From contig OZ242210.1 of NCBI GenBank assembly GCA_965206315.1, positions 1,798,001 to 1,862,000 on the forward strand: DNA of 64,000 bases, written 5' to 3'. Positions within the stretch are counted from its first letter, which is position 1. Each line of letters begins with the position of its first letter. Both the position numbers and the translations under genes were made by a program. Under the pieces are notes generated by a model. It worked only from the letters and a program-made list of their open reading frames with translations. It had not been told where the DNA came from and ran no database searches. Shown here one piece after another: positions 1 through 9,022 of the stretch. This DNA comes from Bin16 sp965206315. Its GTDB lineage: Bacteria; Chloroflexota; Dehalococcoidia; Lucifugimonadales; Australimonadaceae.

Positions 1-338
1 TGCCGTACATGGAGGCGGGAGGCGGCGGGAACATCGTGAACCTGCACGGCGGCGGCGGCCTCACCCCGCCTGGCGCGCTCGCCTACGCGACGGCGAAGGA
101 CTCGCTCATCACGTTCACGAAGTTCCACGCGGAAGAAGTGCGCGACTCCAACATCAGCGTCGTCATCATCTCGCCGGGCGCGGCGATCGCGACGGAGGAC
201 GCACCGGAGGAGGCGCGCAACCGGATGCCGGGGCCGGACTACGCCGGGCCTCGCTTCCTGCTCGCCGCCGAGGCGTCGATGGAGCTGTCCGGCCACCTGC
301 TGGACTACAGGGACGGCGAACTGGTGATCCTGCAGTAG
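1..338 (+). CDS. SDR-family oxidoreductase, C-terminal part (cut by window start)
   Basis: The reading frame is already open at the window edge, so only the last ~112 residues are visible; the first internal ATG at 9 is not the true start. The visible part carries the short-chain dehydrogenase/reductase active-site Y-x3-K (YATAK), preceded by a NIVNLHG beta-strand where SDRs usually place the catalytic Ser. After it comes the helix-turn SPGAAIATE, where family members have the PG motif that closes over the cofactor. SDRs reduce or oxidise alcohol/carbonyl groups with NAD(P). The substrate cannot be told. The next gene starts 2 bp after the stop, suggesting co-transcription. Confident as an SDR, not in its function. 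Confidence 0.82.
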   Translation, partial: PYMEAGGGGNIVNLHGGGGLTPPGALAYATAKDSLITFTKFHAEEVRDSNISVVIISPGAAIATEDAPEEARNRMPGPDYAGPRFLLAAEASMELSGHLLDYRDGELVILQ

Positions 339-340
339 CG

Positions 341-628
341 ATGCTGACGGTGACGGAATCGGCGCTTGCCGAGCTTCGGCGAGTGGGGGACGCGCGGGCG
401 CTGGAGCCGGGCAGGCTGCTGCGCCTCGCGGTGCCGCCGGTGTGGACGGGCCAGGGCGACTGGGGCATCGTGATCGACCAGCGCGGCGCAGCGGACATCG
501 CCTACGCGCACGATGGGGCGACGGTGCTCGTCGTCGAGCAGGAGGTCGCGAACGCGCTCGCCAACGCGGTGCTGGACTACAAGACGAGCGGCGTGCCGAG
601 CCCGAGGTTCACGCTGGATATCTACTAG
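341..628 (+). CDS. HesB/IscA-like fold protein without the cluster cysteines
   Basis: This 95-residue protein begins LTVTESALAELRRV and ends with a GDWGIVID / VLVVEQEVANALANAVLDYK / FTLDI pattern. That is the order of elements in the HesB-YadR-YfhF (A-type Fe-S carrier) fold. It has no cysteine, so it cannot bind an Fe-S cluster as IscA does; Cys-free members of this fold are common and uncharacterised. It follows the SDR by 2 bp and is probably in the same transcript. A dispersed-repeat array starts immediately after the stop. The fold call comes from pattern resemblance and could be tested by profile search. Confidence 0.6.
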   Translation: MLTVTESALAELRRVGDARALEPGRLLRLAVPPVWTGQGDWGIVIDQRGAADIAYAHDGATVLVVEQEVANALANAVLDYKTSGVPSPRFTLDIY

Positions 629-633
629 GGGCA

Positions 634-841
634 ACCCTCACCCGCGCGCTGAAGCGCTTTGCCCTCTCCCGGGGGGGGGGGCGAGGGGGCAACCGGGCAC
701 CCACGAGGGATGCCCCTACACCTGACAGCGCTCCGCGCCGCCGCTGACCTTCCCCATCGAGGGGAAAGGGACCAGACAGCCCGAGAGGATACTGCGCGCT
801 AAAGCGCGGGCTCCGCTGCGCTTCGCTCGGCATGACAATGT
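634..841. repeat. Array of dispersed intergenic repeats (families A, B and C)
   Basis: The gap between the HesB-like gene and the RidA gene is almost entirely repeat sequence. It holds a family A unit (ccctcacccgcgcgctgaag ... ccctctcccggggg), a degenerate family B unit (ccttcccc ... aggggaaagggacc) and a family C unit (gagaggatactgcgcgctaa ... ccgctgcgcttcgctcgg, ending catgacaatg). Related units recur at about ten other places in the window, always between genes except inside lhr. Short ORFs called across it are not real genes. Confidence 0.85.
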
Positions 842-847
842 GACGGG

Positions 848-1234
848 TCACTCGACGACGGCGACGACCTCGATCTGGATCTTCATACCTCCTGGAGGGG
901 GCTCGTACTTGGAGGTGTGGCGCGAGGGGCGGTCGTTCTCGTCGGGGAAGAGTGCGAGCCAGGGCTCGTTGAGGGCCTGGCGGTCGCCGAGGTCGGCGAG
1001 GAAGCAGGTGAGGCGGACGATGTCGTCAGGGGTCGCTCCGGCGATCTTCAGGAAGGTGTGCATGTTGCGGAAGCACTGCCGCGCCTGCTCGTAGACGTCG
1101 TCCGAGAGCTCGCCGGTGTCGGCGTTGATGCCCTGTATGGCGGAGCTGTAGATGACGTTGCCGACGCGCGCGCCGTAGGGGATGGGGGCGTTGTGCTGCA
1201 CGCCGGGGATGTGGATGGTCTGCCGTCTGCCCAT
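848..1234 (-). CDS. RidA/YjgF/YER057c/UK114 family protein
   Basis: The 128-residue product has the RidA-family layout: GARVGNVIYSSAIQGIN near the start, the ARQCFRNMHTFLKIAGATPDDIVRL helix in the middle, then a PSR-containing loop followed by an IQIEVVAVVE final strand. RidA proteins deaminate reactive enamine/imine intermediates made by PLP enzymes; other subfamilies act in catabolism. The Arg in the PSRHTS segment may correspond to the substrate carboxylate-binding Arg of RidA. The gene stands alone between two repeat arrays. The final residues are close to the usual family end, so it looks intact. Confidence 0.88.
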   Translation of the reverse strand: MGRRQTIHIPGVQHNAPIPYGARVGNVIYSSAIQGINADTGELSDDVYEQARQCFRNMHTFLKIAGATPDDIVRLTCFLADLGDRQALNEPWLALFPDENDRPSRHTSKYEPPPGGMKIQIEVVAVVE

Positions 1235-1293
1235 GGGGTCGTCTCCTGTTGGTTGTCGTGGGGATGGTACGACAGCGCGACGCGGCGCGACGA

Positions 1294-1470
1294 CACCCTC
1301 ACCCGCGCGCTGAAGCGCTTTGCCCTCTCCCAGGGGGCGAGGGGGGAGTACGGGGGCACCCGCAAGGGGAGGCCTGTGCTCCGAGCACCACGTCCCAGTC
1401 CCGCCGGGGGCCCCTCACCCGCCGGCCTACAGGGGCGGCACACTCCTCCCTCAGGAGAGGGGGGACTCCG
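1294..1470. repeat. Two family A dispersed repeats
   Basis: Two copies of the family A repeat lie here: ccctcacccgcgcgctgaag with a ggcgagggg right end, then a variant beginning cccctcacccgccggccta and ending ccctcaggagagggg. The second copy reaches into the 3' end of the neighbouring minus-strand monooxygenase gene and supplies its stop codon (1451-1453) and last residues. Confidence 0.8.
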
Positions 1471-2497
1471 GGAGGCCGAACTCGCGGGCGACGAGCTCAT
1501 AGGAGCGGATGCGGTCCTCGACGCGGTAGGTGATGGTGACGACGCCGACGTCCGTGGTCTCGTAGCGCTCGGCCATCGTGAGCAGCGCCTCCTTCACCTG
1601 CGCGGGGTCGCCGTCGATGTAGCCCTCGGTGAACTGTGCGAGGTACTCCGTCGCGGGGCCGAGGTCGACCTGCGAGGCCTCCTCCGGCGGGGCGAGGCCC
1701 TGCATCGCTTCGCCGCCCTGCGCCTGGATCGCCCGCCGTGCGCGGTTGAGGTTGCGGCTCGACGCGAGGAAGCGGGCCTCCTCCTCGGTCGGGGCGCAGA
1801 CGACCTGCGCGGTGACGTTGACGCGCGGCTCCGGGCAGAGCGGGGAGGGGCGGAAGTTGCGCCGGTAGATCTCGGCGACGGCGGGCCCGTGTTTGCCGGT
1901 GTGGCCGAAGAAGTCGGCGAACGCGAACGGCAGGCCGACGTAGGCGGCGAGGTTCGCGGAGTAGTCGCTGGAGCCGAGCAGCCAGACCTCCGGCGTGGAC
2001 TCGGGCGGCGGGCCGGGGCGAGCCTTCACCGCCGCGAACGGGTGGTCCGGTTGCAGCCCGTCGTGCAGATAGCCGATGAGATCGACCACCTGCTGCGGGA
2101 AGGTCTCGATGTCGGCGGGGCGCTTCGGGTAGGCGAGCGCGAACATGGTGGTGTGGTCGCTGCCGGGCGCGCGCCCGATACCGAGGTCGACGCGTCCGGG
2201 GTAGAGCGACTCGAGCACGGAGAACTGCTCGGCGACCTTGAGCGCGGAGTAGTGCGAGAGCATGACGCCGCCGCTGCCGACGCGGATGCGGGAGGTGTTG
2301 GCGAGGAGCTGGCCTACGAGTATCTCGGGACTGGTGCCGGCGTACGTGCCGGTGTTGTGGTGCTCGGCGACCCAGTAGCGGGCGTAGCCGAGGCGCTCGG
2401 CGGCCTGGGCGACGGCCACGGTGTCGCGCAGCGCGTTGGCGGGAGACTCGCCGCGCCGCATCGGCGACTGGTCGGTGACGCTGAGGGTGAGCTGCAT
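1451..2497 (-). CDS. Luciferase-like (LLM class) flavin-dependent monooxygenase, MsnO8-like
   Basis: The 348-residue protein has the bacterial luciferase-like TIM-barrel signature. The first strand is LTLSVTDQSP. Next comes YARYWVAEHHNTGTYAGTSP, and then a glycine-rich RIRVGSGGVMLSHYSALKVAEQF segment with the AEQF-x-L-x4-PGRVDLGIGRAPGSD pattern typical of the MsnO8/YtmO branch. Members use reduced FMN, or F420 in some branches, to oxidise organic substrates. It sits 3 bp downstream of the alpha/beta hydrolase gene at 2501, within an apparent operon with that gene and the dehydrogenase. Its last residues, PESPLS, come from a family A repeat. The substrate is unknown. Confidence 0.9.
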   Translation of the reverse strand: MQLTLSVTDQSPMRRGESPANALRDTVAVAQAAERLGYARYWVAEHHNTGTYAGTSPEILVGQLLANTSRIRVGSGGVMLSHYSALKVAEQFSVLESLYPGRVDLGIGRAPGSDHTTMFALAYPKRPADIETFPQQVVDLIGYLHDGLQPDHPFAAVKARPGPPPESTPEVWLLGSSDYSANLAAYVGLPFAFADFFGHTGKHGPAVAEIYRRNFRPSPLCPEPRVNVTAQVVCAPTEEEARFLASSRNLNRARRAIQAQGGEAMQGLAPPEEASQVDLGPATEYLAQFTEGYIDGDPAQVKEALLTMAERYETTDVGVVTITYRVEDRIRSYELVAREFGLPESPLS

Positions 2498-2500
2498 GGG

Positions 2501-3265
2501 CTAGTGCCTGGCGAGGAAGGCGAGCACGGCCTGGGTGATGGCCTCGGGCTGTTCGGGGAGCAGCGCGTGGCTGGCGTCTGCCAGGTCGACGATGTCGACG
2601 CGGTCGGCGCCGAGCTGGTCGCGGAGGACGTAGCCGTTCTCCGGGGTAGCCATCGGGTCGTCGAGGCCCTGGATGGCGAGCACCGGGGCGGAACCGGCGT
2701 ACCCCCACTCGGCGTAGGGTACGGAATCGCGCGCGTCCCACTGCATCTTCCGGGTCGCCGGGAACCAGCCGTCGAGCCAGATCGAGGCGTCGCGGCCGGG
2801 CGCGAAGAAGACGCGCTGCACGTCGGCGAGGCGGTCCTCGGCGGGGCGGTCGAGCTCGAAGATGCGCATGAGCGTGGGAGGGATGTCGGGCGCGGGAGGC
2901 GCCTGGCCGCCGGGGGCGATGAGCGTGACGCTGCGGGTGAGGTCGGGGCGGTCGGAGGCGAGGCAGCGCACGATGCGGTTGCCGAACGCGTGGCCGATCA
3001 GGTGAGCAGGCGCGCCGCCGACGTGTTCGATGGCGCGCGCCACGTCGTCGGCGAAGTCGCGGAGGGTCAGGCCGTCGACAGCGGGAGAGCTGTCGCCCAC
3101 GCCGCGATGGTTCACTCCGGCGACCCGGTATCCGGCCGCTTCGAGGTCCCGCGCAAGGGCGTCGAAGTCTTCGATGCCGCGCCCCAGCGAGGAGACGCAG
3201 ACCACGAGGTCGCCGCTGCCTTGCTCGATAACTTCGACCTCGCCGTCTTTCACGGGTACGCGCAT
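2501..3265 (-). CDS. Alpha/beta-hydrolase fold protein with a substituted nucleophile
   Basis: The start at 3265 was chosen because a strong AAAGGAGG ribosome site lies 6 bp upstream; the longer frame adds only 20 unlikely residues. The 254-residue product has the fold's landmarks: GVNHRGVGDSS after strand 4, the nucleophile-elbow segment LIGHAFGN, an acid loop IQGLDDPMA and a late histidine in DASHALLPEQP. The elbow reads G-H-A-F-G with Ala at residue 93 where a catalytic Ser is expected. It may therefore be non-hydrolytic, or use another mechanism as cofactor-free oxygenases of this fold sometimes do. It lies 16 bp from the dehydrogenase and 3 bp from the monooxygenase genes. Confidence 0.85.
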   Translation of the reverse strand: MRVPVKDGEVEVIEQGSGDLVVCVSSLGRGIEDFDALARDLEAAGYRVAGVNHRGVGDSSPAVDGLTLRDFADDVARAIEHVGGAPAHLIGHAFGNRIVRCLASDRPDLTRSVTLIAPGGQAPPAPDIPPTLMRIFELDRPAEDRLADVQRVFFAPGRDASIWLDGWFPATRKMQWDARDSVPYAEWGYAGSAPVLAIQGLDDPMATPENGYVLRDQLGADRVDIVDLADASHALLPEQPEAITQAVLAFLARH

Positions 3266-3281
3266 TCGTGCCTCCTTTCCT

Positions 3282-4352
3282 CTAGTAGCCGCGTTGCCAG
3301 TCGACCTCGTTGATGAGCGGCTCACCAGCGAAGAAGTGGGCGATGTTCCGCTTGAGCACGTCCATGGCGAATGAGGTCGCCACGTCGACGTGGCCGGAGT
3401 TGTGGGGCGTCATCAGGACGCGGGGGTGGGCGAGCAGTTCGGGGTCAGGCGGGCGGAACCACTCGTCGACATAGACGTCGAGGTAGGCGCCGCCGACCTT
3501 GCCGGAACGCAGGCCGTCCTTCAAGGCGCGCTCGTCGATGAGCTCGCCGCGCCCGACGTTCAGGAGAACGGCGCCGTCCTTCATCGCGGCGACGGCGTTG
3601 TCGTCGATCATGTTGCGCGTCTCGTCGGTGAGGGCCGTCGTGAGCGTGACGTAGTCGCACCCGGCGAGCATGTCGCGCAACTCGTGCGGCGGGTAGAGGG
3701 TGTCGACGCCGTTCTCGCCGGGCCGGCGCTCGGTGATGGAGAGGCGGGAGGCGACGACGCGCATGCCCATCGCGTTCGCGAGACGGGCGACCTCAAGGCC
3801 GATGCCGCCGAGGCCGACAACGCCCATCGTCCTGCCCGCTAGCAGTCGGAGGTCGTAGCCGGAGGCGTCCATCCCGCCCTCTATCGCCTGGGTAACGGCG
3901 ACGCGGAGGTCCTTGGCGAAATGAAGCGCGGCGGCCATGACCATCTCGGCGATGGGGGTGGTGTCGACGTAGCCGCGCGAGGAGGTGATGCGGACGCGCC
4001 CGCCCCAGAGGTCGGAGTGCTGGAGGTCGGATATGCCGGCCCAGAGGTACTGCGCCCAGAGGAGGTTAGGCATGCGCGGGAGGAGCCGCTTCGGGTAGGG
4101 GAGCGTGAGCACGAGGACGTGGGCGTCGCGGAGCGTCTGCTCGCACTGCTCGGGGGTGAGGTCGGTGCTCCAGGGGCGCGGCTTCCAGAGGCCGGTGGTC
4201 GCAGGGAGCATCCCGGCGTCGTCGACGAACGCCTGCGCCGGGACGGCGGTGACGTTGAGGCGTCCGGGCGCGACGGCCTCCAGCTCGGCGATGGGGGCGT
4301 TCTCGGTGTCCATGAACAGGAGGAGGTTCAGGGGGGTTGGGAGATCCGTCAT
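3282..4352 (-). CDS. D-2-hydroxyacid dehydrogenase (NAD-binding)
   Basis: I start the gene at 4352 (MTDLPTPLN); the alternative start 6 codons upstream adds only MCRIAR. The protein is about 356 residues. It carries the Rossmann motif VVGLGGIGLEVARLANAMGMRV near residue 180, the NVGRGELIDERAL segment where the family has its substrate-binding region, and a late TPHNSGH containing the catalytic His. The family interconverts 2-hydroxyacids and 2-oxoacids; phosphoglycerate, lactate and glyoxylate enzymes are all members. It is the first gene of the three-gene minus-strand group with the hydrolase and monooxygenase, suggesting a small catabolic unit. Confidence 0.9.
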   Translation of the reverse strand: MTDLPTPLNLLLFMDTENAPIAELEAVAPGRLNVTAVPAQAFVDDAGMLPATTGLWKPRPWSTDLTPEQCEQTLRDAHVLVLTLPYPKRLLPRMPNLLWAQYLWAGISDLQHSDLWGGRVRITSSRGYVDTTPIAEMVMAAALHFAKDLRVAVTQAIEGGMDASGYDLRLLAGRTMGVVGLGGIGLEVARLANAMGMRVVASRLSITERRPGENGVDTLYPPHELRDMLAGCDYVTLTTALTDETRNMIDDNAVAAMKDGAVLLNVGRGELIDERALKDGLRSGKVGGAYLDVYVDEWFRPPDPELLAHPRVLMTPHNSGHVDVATSFAMDVLKRNIAHFFAGEPLINEVDWQRGY

Positions 4353-4421
4353 GCGGGCGATTCTACACAAGGGCGCTGCAGGGGTTTATAGTGCCATCGT
4401 CCACTGCTGAAAGGGGTAAGA

Positions 4422-5096
4422 GTGCATCAACCGTCGCCACCTGTCCGGGTCATGATCGTGGATGATCACGGGATCGTCCGGGACGGTCTTCGAGAGTTGC
4501 TGGAGAACACCGGCCACTTCGAAGTGGTCGGCCAGGCCGAGAACGGCGCGACAGCGGTCAGGGCAGCCCAGGACCTCAAACCTGACGTGGTCGTCATGGA
4601 CGTCCTGATGCCGGTTAAGAACGGCATCGAGGCGTGCAGGGAGATCACGGACAGGCTGCCCGATACGCACGTGCTCATCCTGACCGTCGCGACCGAAGAG
4701 GACGCGGTCATCGAATCGGTCGCCGCCGGAGCGGCAGGATTCCTCCAGAAGTTCGCCAGGAAAGATGAGTTCCTCAGCGCGGTCCGGGACGTTGCCGGCG
4801 GCGAGTACCGCATACCCGGCGACGTGATAAAGCGCGTGTTCACGGGGATACGCGCGACAGCCCGCCGGGCCGCCCCACCGGACCTGGAGAAACTGACCAC
4901 CCGGGAGCGGGAGATTCTCACGCTCTTTGCGAAGGGGCTGTCGTACGCGGAGATCGGGGAAGTCAGGGGCAGCCGCCCGTTGACCATCCGCAATGCCATC
5001 TACGGCATCCAGAACAAGCTGGGGACCAAGACGAAGCAGGAGATGGTGGTCTGGGCGGTGCGCAGCGGCCTGCTGGATAACGGCTCCCGGGAGTAA
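4422..5096 (+). CDS. NarL/LuxR-type response regulator
   Basis: A GTG start at 4422 is preceded by an AAAGGGG ribosome site. Residues 8-125 form a receiver domain: MIVDDHG supplies the acidic pair, VVVMDVLMP the phospho-acceptor Asp, LTVA the switch Thr, and GFLQKF the conserved Lys. Residues ~150-215 are a LuxR-type helix-turn-helix beginning LTTREREILTLFAKGLSYAEIGE; the usual STVRNH-like helix is TIRNAIYGIQNKLG. It should bind DNA once phosphorylated by a sensor kinase, but no kinase gene lies nearby. The two genes downstream on the same strand may belong to its transcript. Confidence 0.93.
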   Translation: MHQPSPPVRVMIVDDHGIVRDGLRELLENTGHFEVVGQAENGATAVRAAQDLKPDVVVMDVLMPVKNGIEACREITDRLPDTHVLILTVATEEDAVIESVAAGAAGFLQKFARKDEFLSAVRDVAGGEYRIPGDVIKRVFTGIRATARRAAPPDLEKLTTREREILTLFAKGLSYAEIGEVRGSRPLTIRNAIYGIQNKLGTKTKQEMVVWAVRSGLLDNGSRE

Positions 5097-5127
5097 GCGG
5101 CGGCCCAGCCCAGCCAGGAGTCCCGCG

Positions 5128-5385
5128 ATGAGCGGCGAGCACAACCACGACCACGATCACAGCCACGGTCATCACCACGACCATCACGGCGGTCATGAGC
5201 ATCGCCGGCGACGGGGGTGGAGAGACGCCTTCTCGCCCGAGGCATGGTCCATGACCCTGGCCAACTTCCGGGAGAGCGACCTTCCGTGGCACAGGAGGTT
5301 CCTCGTCGCAGGCTCCAACTACTGGCGGAAGGTGAGAGGGGGCCAGGAGGAGTGCTGCGGCAACCCCGGGCAGCCGGGTTGCTGA
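5128..5385 (+). CDS. Small histidine-rich protein ending CCGNPGQPGC
   Basis: The true start is the ATG at 5128, 7 bp after an AGGAG ribosome site; an upstream in-frame stretch overlapping the regulator is spurious. The 85-residue product starts MSGEHNHDHDHSHGHHHDHH, a metal-binding-like run of His and Asp. A basic stretch follows, then a central AWSMTLANFRESDLPWHRRF, and the end is ECCGNPGQPGC. It has no membrane segment. The His run and the cysteine tail suggest binding of Zn, Ni or Cu, but I do not recognise the family. It lies 31 bp after the response regulator and 53 bp before a membrane-protein gene. Confidence 0.75.
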   Translation: MSGEHNHDHDHSHGHHHDHHGGHEHRRRRGWRDAFSPEAWSMTLANFRESDLPWHRRFLVAGSNYWRKVRGGQEECCGNPGQPGC

Positions 5386-5438
5386 GTGAGGTGAGCCTTC
5401 GCCGGGGTGCCCGGCGACCGTGGTAGAGGGATAGATAC

Positions 5439-6167
5439 GTGGGAAGCGTCATGCGTTGGACGGAGAAGCGACTGGGCGGCTGGTCCCTGCTGATCGGGAC
5501 CGCGGCTGTGGGGGTGGGCTATGCGCTCTCGCCGGGGCGCGGCGCGGTGGACACCGTGCCTTCCACCAGTCTCAGCGACCTCACGCTGGCAATGGCGCGC
5601 AACGAGGCGCTGTCCTACACCGTGCCCATCGTCATCATCTTCGGGGCCGTGCTCGTACTCCACGGCCTCGTGACGCTGTGGCGGCACGCAGCCCCGGTGC
5701 CGCGACTCGGCCTCCTGGCGATGGCTATCGCCCTGACGCTGCAGATGGTGATGCGGGGATTCGACTACATGATCACCGGCATGGGCGTGGCGTCGCTGGA
5801 GAGCAGCGGGGCGGAGTCGGAGGAGTGGCTCCGATCGGCGGTGCACCTGCAGCGGGTGGTGTGGGGGTTGCTCTTCACTTCCAACGTGGCCGGCCTTGCC
5901 GGGGTGGCGGTCCTGGCCCTGGGCCTCGCCTACCGGCCCGAACCGTTGCGCCTGCCCCCGGTGTTGAACGGCATCGTCGCGGTGCTGGCCGCGGCGTCGC
6001 TGGCGGTGTTCGTCACCGCGTGGCACTCGGACCGGCTGGAGCTGGCGTTTGCGCCCGTGTTCGCGGCGATGTCCGTGGCGGGTCTCGTCTACATGGTGCT
6101 GTTGGGGTGGGGGCTGGCGTCGTCGAAGGACGACCGGACGACCGAGCCGGACTCCGAAGCGCTGTAG
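5439..6167 (+). CDS. Multi-spanning membrane protein of unknown function
   Basis: The GTG at 5439 is chosen because AGAGGG lies 8 bp upstream; an ATG at 5451 is the alternative. The ~240-residue product has about six hydrophobic segments (starting near LLIGTAAVGVGYAL, VPIVIIFGAVLVLHGLV, LGLLAMAIALTLQMVM, VVWGLLFTSNVAGLAGVAVLALGLAY, VLNGIVAVLAAASLAVFV and FAAMSVAGLVYMVLLGWGLA), so it is an integral membrane protein. I recognise no family motif. It follows the histidine-rich gene on the same strand, so a joint role in metal handling is possible but unproven. A repeat array follows the stop. Confidence 0.7.
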   Translation: MGSVMRWTEKRLGGWSLLIGTAAVGVGYALSPGRGAVDTVPSTSLSDLTLAMARNEALSYTVPIVIIFGAVLVLHGLVTLWRHAAPVPRLGLLAMAIALTLQMVMRGFDYMITGMGVASLESSGAESEEWLRSAVHLQRVVWGLLFTSNVAGLAGVAVLALGLAYRPEPLRLPPVLNGIVAVLAAASLAVFVTAWHSDRLELAFAPVFAAMSVAGLVYMVLLGWGLASSKDDRTTEPDSEAL

Positions 6168-6191
6168 GCGCTGGCGCTGCCGCCTCCCGGT

Positions 6192-6320
6192 CGGTTCACC
6201 CCCATCCTAACCTTCCCCCGTCAAGGGGGAAGGGACCAGACGCCCCGCCAGCTCCGCCACCGCAGGGCCCTCACCCACGCGCTGAAGCGCGTTGCCCTCT
6301 CCCCCAGGAGAGGGGATGAG
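6192..6320. repeat. Family B and family A dispersed repeats
   Basis: A family B unit (ggttcacccccatcctaacc, with the cttcccccgtcaagggggaag hairpin core) is followed by a family A unit (ccctcacccacgcgctgaag ... ctcccccaggagagggg). The array fills the space between two convergent genes. Each unit is a partial palindrome and could form a hairpin in RNA from either strand, so it may help end transcription here. Confidence 0.82.
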
Positions 6321-6323
6321 CTG

Positions 6324-8078
<1,755 letters not shown>

Positions 8079-8173
8079 GTCGCGCCTCTCCAGTGCAGGA
8101 GTATTCGAGGAGTCATGGGGCAGGCGCAAGTGTATGGAGGGGCGGGTGGAGTGGCAAGGGGTGGTGGTGAGGC

Positions 8174-8230
8174 AACCCTCACCCGCGCATCGCGATGCGC
8201 GACCTCTCCCCGAAGGAGAGGTGGGGACCC
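8174..8230. repeat. Family A dispersed repeat upstream of acsA
   Basis: This is a single family A copy, ccctcacccgcgcatcgcga with right end ctccccgaaggagaggtggg. It lies 95 bp beyond the acsA start, in the 8079-8617 gene-free stretch. The rest of that stretch holds the inverted repeat at 8266-8404 and nothing else I can assign. Confidence 0.8.
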
Positions 8231-8265
8231 CCATTCTTCATCCCGACCAAGGCGGCCAACGCCCC

Positions 8266-8404
8266 TGAATTCTGGCCCCCTTGGTCGCCGGTCCACGAGT
8301 AAACGGACAGGCCGTTTGGCCACCTTGGCCGCCTTGGTTTGGGGTGTTTCCCAGGCCGTGGCCTGTTTCCCGCGACCAAGGAGGCAAGGGGGCCATCGAA
8401 TTCA
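8266..8404. repeat. ~140 bp nested imperfect inverted repeat
   Basis: The left arm tgaattctggcccccttggt at 8266 matches, in reverse complement, the right arm that ends at 8404; the right arm carries a short extra segment. Inside are further inverted pairs (acaggcc / ggcctgt, at about 8306 and 8360) and repeated ccttgg / ccaagg words. The element is unrelated to repeat families A-D. It could be a MITE-like element, a structured RNA or a large regulatory site. It lies at the border between acsA and the accessory genes that follow. Confidence 0.5.
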
Positions 8405-8617
8405 AAGTTTGCCGCTGGAGCCATCGACCGGATCGATGGCTGAGGCCTTGGGCTATAGACGTGGTCTATGGGTGCTGTGCGTACGACGGTCATGCAACCA
8501 GCGTACGCGGCGACCCTCCGACCGCGAAAGGGGCGCGTGTCACAGTTGGGGGTTGCGTCGCCGGTTGCGGCGTACCGGAAGAGGTATGTAATATCCTCCG
8601 CTACACGAGAGAGTATG

Positions 8618-9022
8618 ATGGACTACCATGCGCGCACCAAGGCGAAGGCGGCCAACAGGCGCGAGATAGGCGTCCCACCCAACGTCGACCTCGAAAGCGT
8701 GGCGGCAACGGTCAAGTACATAGGTAGCTGTGAACACAAGGACTTCCCCAGCTTTGCCGGCTCGCCTTGTCCACGCGGTGATGCTTCGCTTTGCCCGCGC
8801 GAGATACGGGATATAGCGACTCCTACCGCGTGGCTGCGCTCGGCGATCCGCAAGGGCGCAACTGGCATGCTGTGGGAAGGAGGCTTTCCGCGCCACGCCT
8901 GGCATAAAGAGGGAGACACCGTGTTCGAGGCTAGACTCGTCAACCGTGGAGACGGTTCCTATAAGGGGTATCCTCTTAAAGACGACGAGTGGCCTTCGGG
9001 GATAGAGCGCATCTATGGCTGA
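8618..9022 (+). CDS. Small Cys/His-containing protein, first gene of a two-gene module
   Basis: The start is ATG 8618 (or the adjacent 8615), downstream of a weak GAGAG site; longer frames run into non-coding sequence. The 134-residue protein has a C-E-H ... C-P-R-G-D-x3-C cluster around residues 42-64 that could bind zinc. Its C-terminal half reads MLWEGGFPRHAWHKEGDTVF then YKGYPLKDDEWPSGI, a compact aromatic domain. I do not recognise the family. It overlaps the next gene by 8 bp, so translation is coupled and the two products probably act together. The surrounding sequence is less GC-rich than the neighbouring core genes. Confidence 0.65.
   Translation: MDYHARTKAKAANRREIGVPPNVDLESVAATVKYIGSCEHKDFPSFAGSPCPRGDASLCPREIRDIATPTAWLRSAIRKGATGMLWEGGFPRHAWHKEGDTVFEARLVNRGDGSYKGYPLKDDEWPSGIERIYG

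Noticed and set aside
917..3313. A 798-codon plus-strand frame over the RidA, monooxygenase and hydrolase genes
   Set aside because: It is the antisense shadow of three clear minus-strand genes. Its translation is low-complexity Arg/Gly/Val/Glu-rich with no known domain.
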